Shown: one piece after another, positions 63,522 to 64,000 of the stretch
How the letters are laid out: every line of letters starts with the position of its first letter
Numbering within the stretch: the stretch's first letter is position 1
NCBI RefSeq assembly: GCF_020400825.1
Contig: NZ_JAINVH010000002.1
Location: 62,001 to 126,000 of the forward strand
Source: Streptomyces sp. HPF1205
GTDB taxonomy: Bacteria > Actinomycetota > Actinomycetes > Streptomycetales > Streptomycetaceae
Direction: 5' to 3'
DNA length: 64,000 nt
Notes under the pieces: generated by a model
The model's input: only the letters and a program-made list of their open reading frames with translations
Told to the model about the DNA's origin: nothing
Databases searched by the model: none
Made by a program: the position numbers and the translations under genes

Positions 63522-64000
63522 TTATGCCGTGACCAGGTAGGAGAAGACGCTCTCCAGGGACTCGTCCGAGGGCGAGACCGTGAAGAGCCGGATGCCGTGG
63601 TCGCGGGCGATCCGGGGCAGGAACTCGGTGAAGCCCGCGAAGTCCACGGCCTGGATGAGCAGCGCCCTTTCGGTGCGGTCCAGCTCGATCCCGGCCGTGG
63701 AGCCGTGCGCTATCAGTGCCGACGCGAGCCGCCGGTCGTCGCTGGACCGTACGAGGTAGCGGTGCGGGCGGTCGGTCATCAGGCGGCGGATCTTGCGGAA
63801 GTCGCCGGAGGCGGCGTGCCGGCCGGCCACCACGACCTCGATGTGGTGGGCGAGCTGCTCGACCTCCTCCAGGATGTGGGAGGAGAACAGCACGGTCCGC
63901 CCCTGCGCGCCCATCCGCCGCAGCAGGTCCATGAGCTGCAGCCGCTGCCTGGGGTCCATGCCGTTGAACGGCTCGTCGAGCAGCAGCACCGACGGGTCGT
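63522..64000 (-). CDS. ABC transporter ATPase (N-terminus outside window)
   Basis: The last ~159 residues are visible. Walker B reads VLLLDEPFNGMDP, followed by the H-loop LFSSHILEEVE, so Walker A and the signature motif lie beyond the edge. A C-terminal regulatory-like domain follows the ATPase core. It pairs with the permease just downstream to form an exporter. Confidence 0.9.
   Translation of the reverse strand, partial: DPSVLLLDEPFNGMDPRQRLQLMDLLRRMGAQGRTVLFSSHILEEVEQLAHHIEVVVAGRHAASGDFRKIRRLMTDRPHRYLVRSSDDRRLASALIAHGSTAGIELDRTERALLIQAVDFAGFTEFLPRIARDHGIRLFTVSPSDESLESVFSYLVTA

Noticed and set aside
1..64000. CRISPR array
   Set aside because: Repeats in the window are short, direct and without regular unique spacers; no cas gene is seen.

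Overview
High G+C, strong third-position G/C bias and the gene content point to a Streptomyces chromosome (or a very close relative). The window has two halves, divided by a tRNA-Ser(UGA) gene at about 38.9 kb.

Left half (1 to ~38.9 kb): the right-hand part of an integrated conjugative element. A tyrosine recombinase gene (37328-38725) lies against the 3' end of the tRNA-Ser, the usual layout of an element integrated into a tRNA. The left end of the element is outside the window. Its backbone is a long minus-strand block (22611 down to 7953): a ParA-like ATPase, a VirB2-like small membrane protein, a VirB8-like anchored protein, a TrbL/VirB6-like channel protein, an SCO6880-type protein, a VirB4-like ATPase and a TraG/VirD4 coupling protein, then DUF4913, DnaB-N and several unknown proteins. 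A divergent cell-wall hydrolase (lytic transglycosylase plus NlpC/P60) carries a frameshift. This is a type IV secretion-like apparatus, not the FtsK/TraB-type transfer usual in Streptomyces elements. I see no relaxase. A perfect 14-bp palindrome at 22640-22653 sits over the predicted promoter of the block.

The element carries conflict-type cargo. (1) 1586-7453 encodes a 1955-residue fusion of a DEDDh exonuclease, a DinG-type helicase and a RecQ-type helicase. It is translationally coupled to a large unknown protein that runs off the left edge, and this is the best candidate for an undescribed system. (2) 26982-32280 is a trypsin-like protease/STAND NTPase with its trypco2 partner. (3) 32428-34576 holds a WXG100 protein, a toxin with a restriction-endonuclease-like C-terminus, and an Imm7 immunity protein. 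Worn IS5-type transposases, an integrase fragment and a DUF317 fragment lie between these.

Right half (39 to 64 kb): conserved Streptomyces core. In order: HtrA-like protease, glycerophosphodiester phosphodiesterase, a GHKL ATP-binding protein with a large repeat insert, a DUF5926/SEC-C protein, a candidate small RNA, a prim-pol-like protein, a PP2C phosphatase, aminopeptidase P, a second GHKL anti-sigma-like protein, and a copper/cell-envelope cluster (membrane protein, YcnI, SCO1, PCu(A)C, CopC-CopD, DyP peroxidase). Then come pheA, a dense cluster of DnaA boxes, serS, a HAD phosphatase, a rhomboid-like protein and an ABC exporter cut by the right edge. This half has many in-frame tandem repeats and low-complexity expansions in coding and intergenic DNA.
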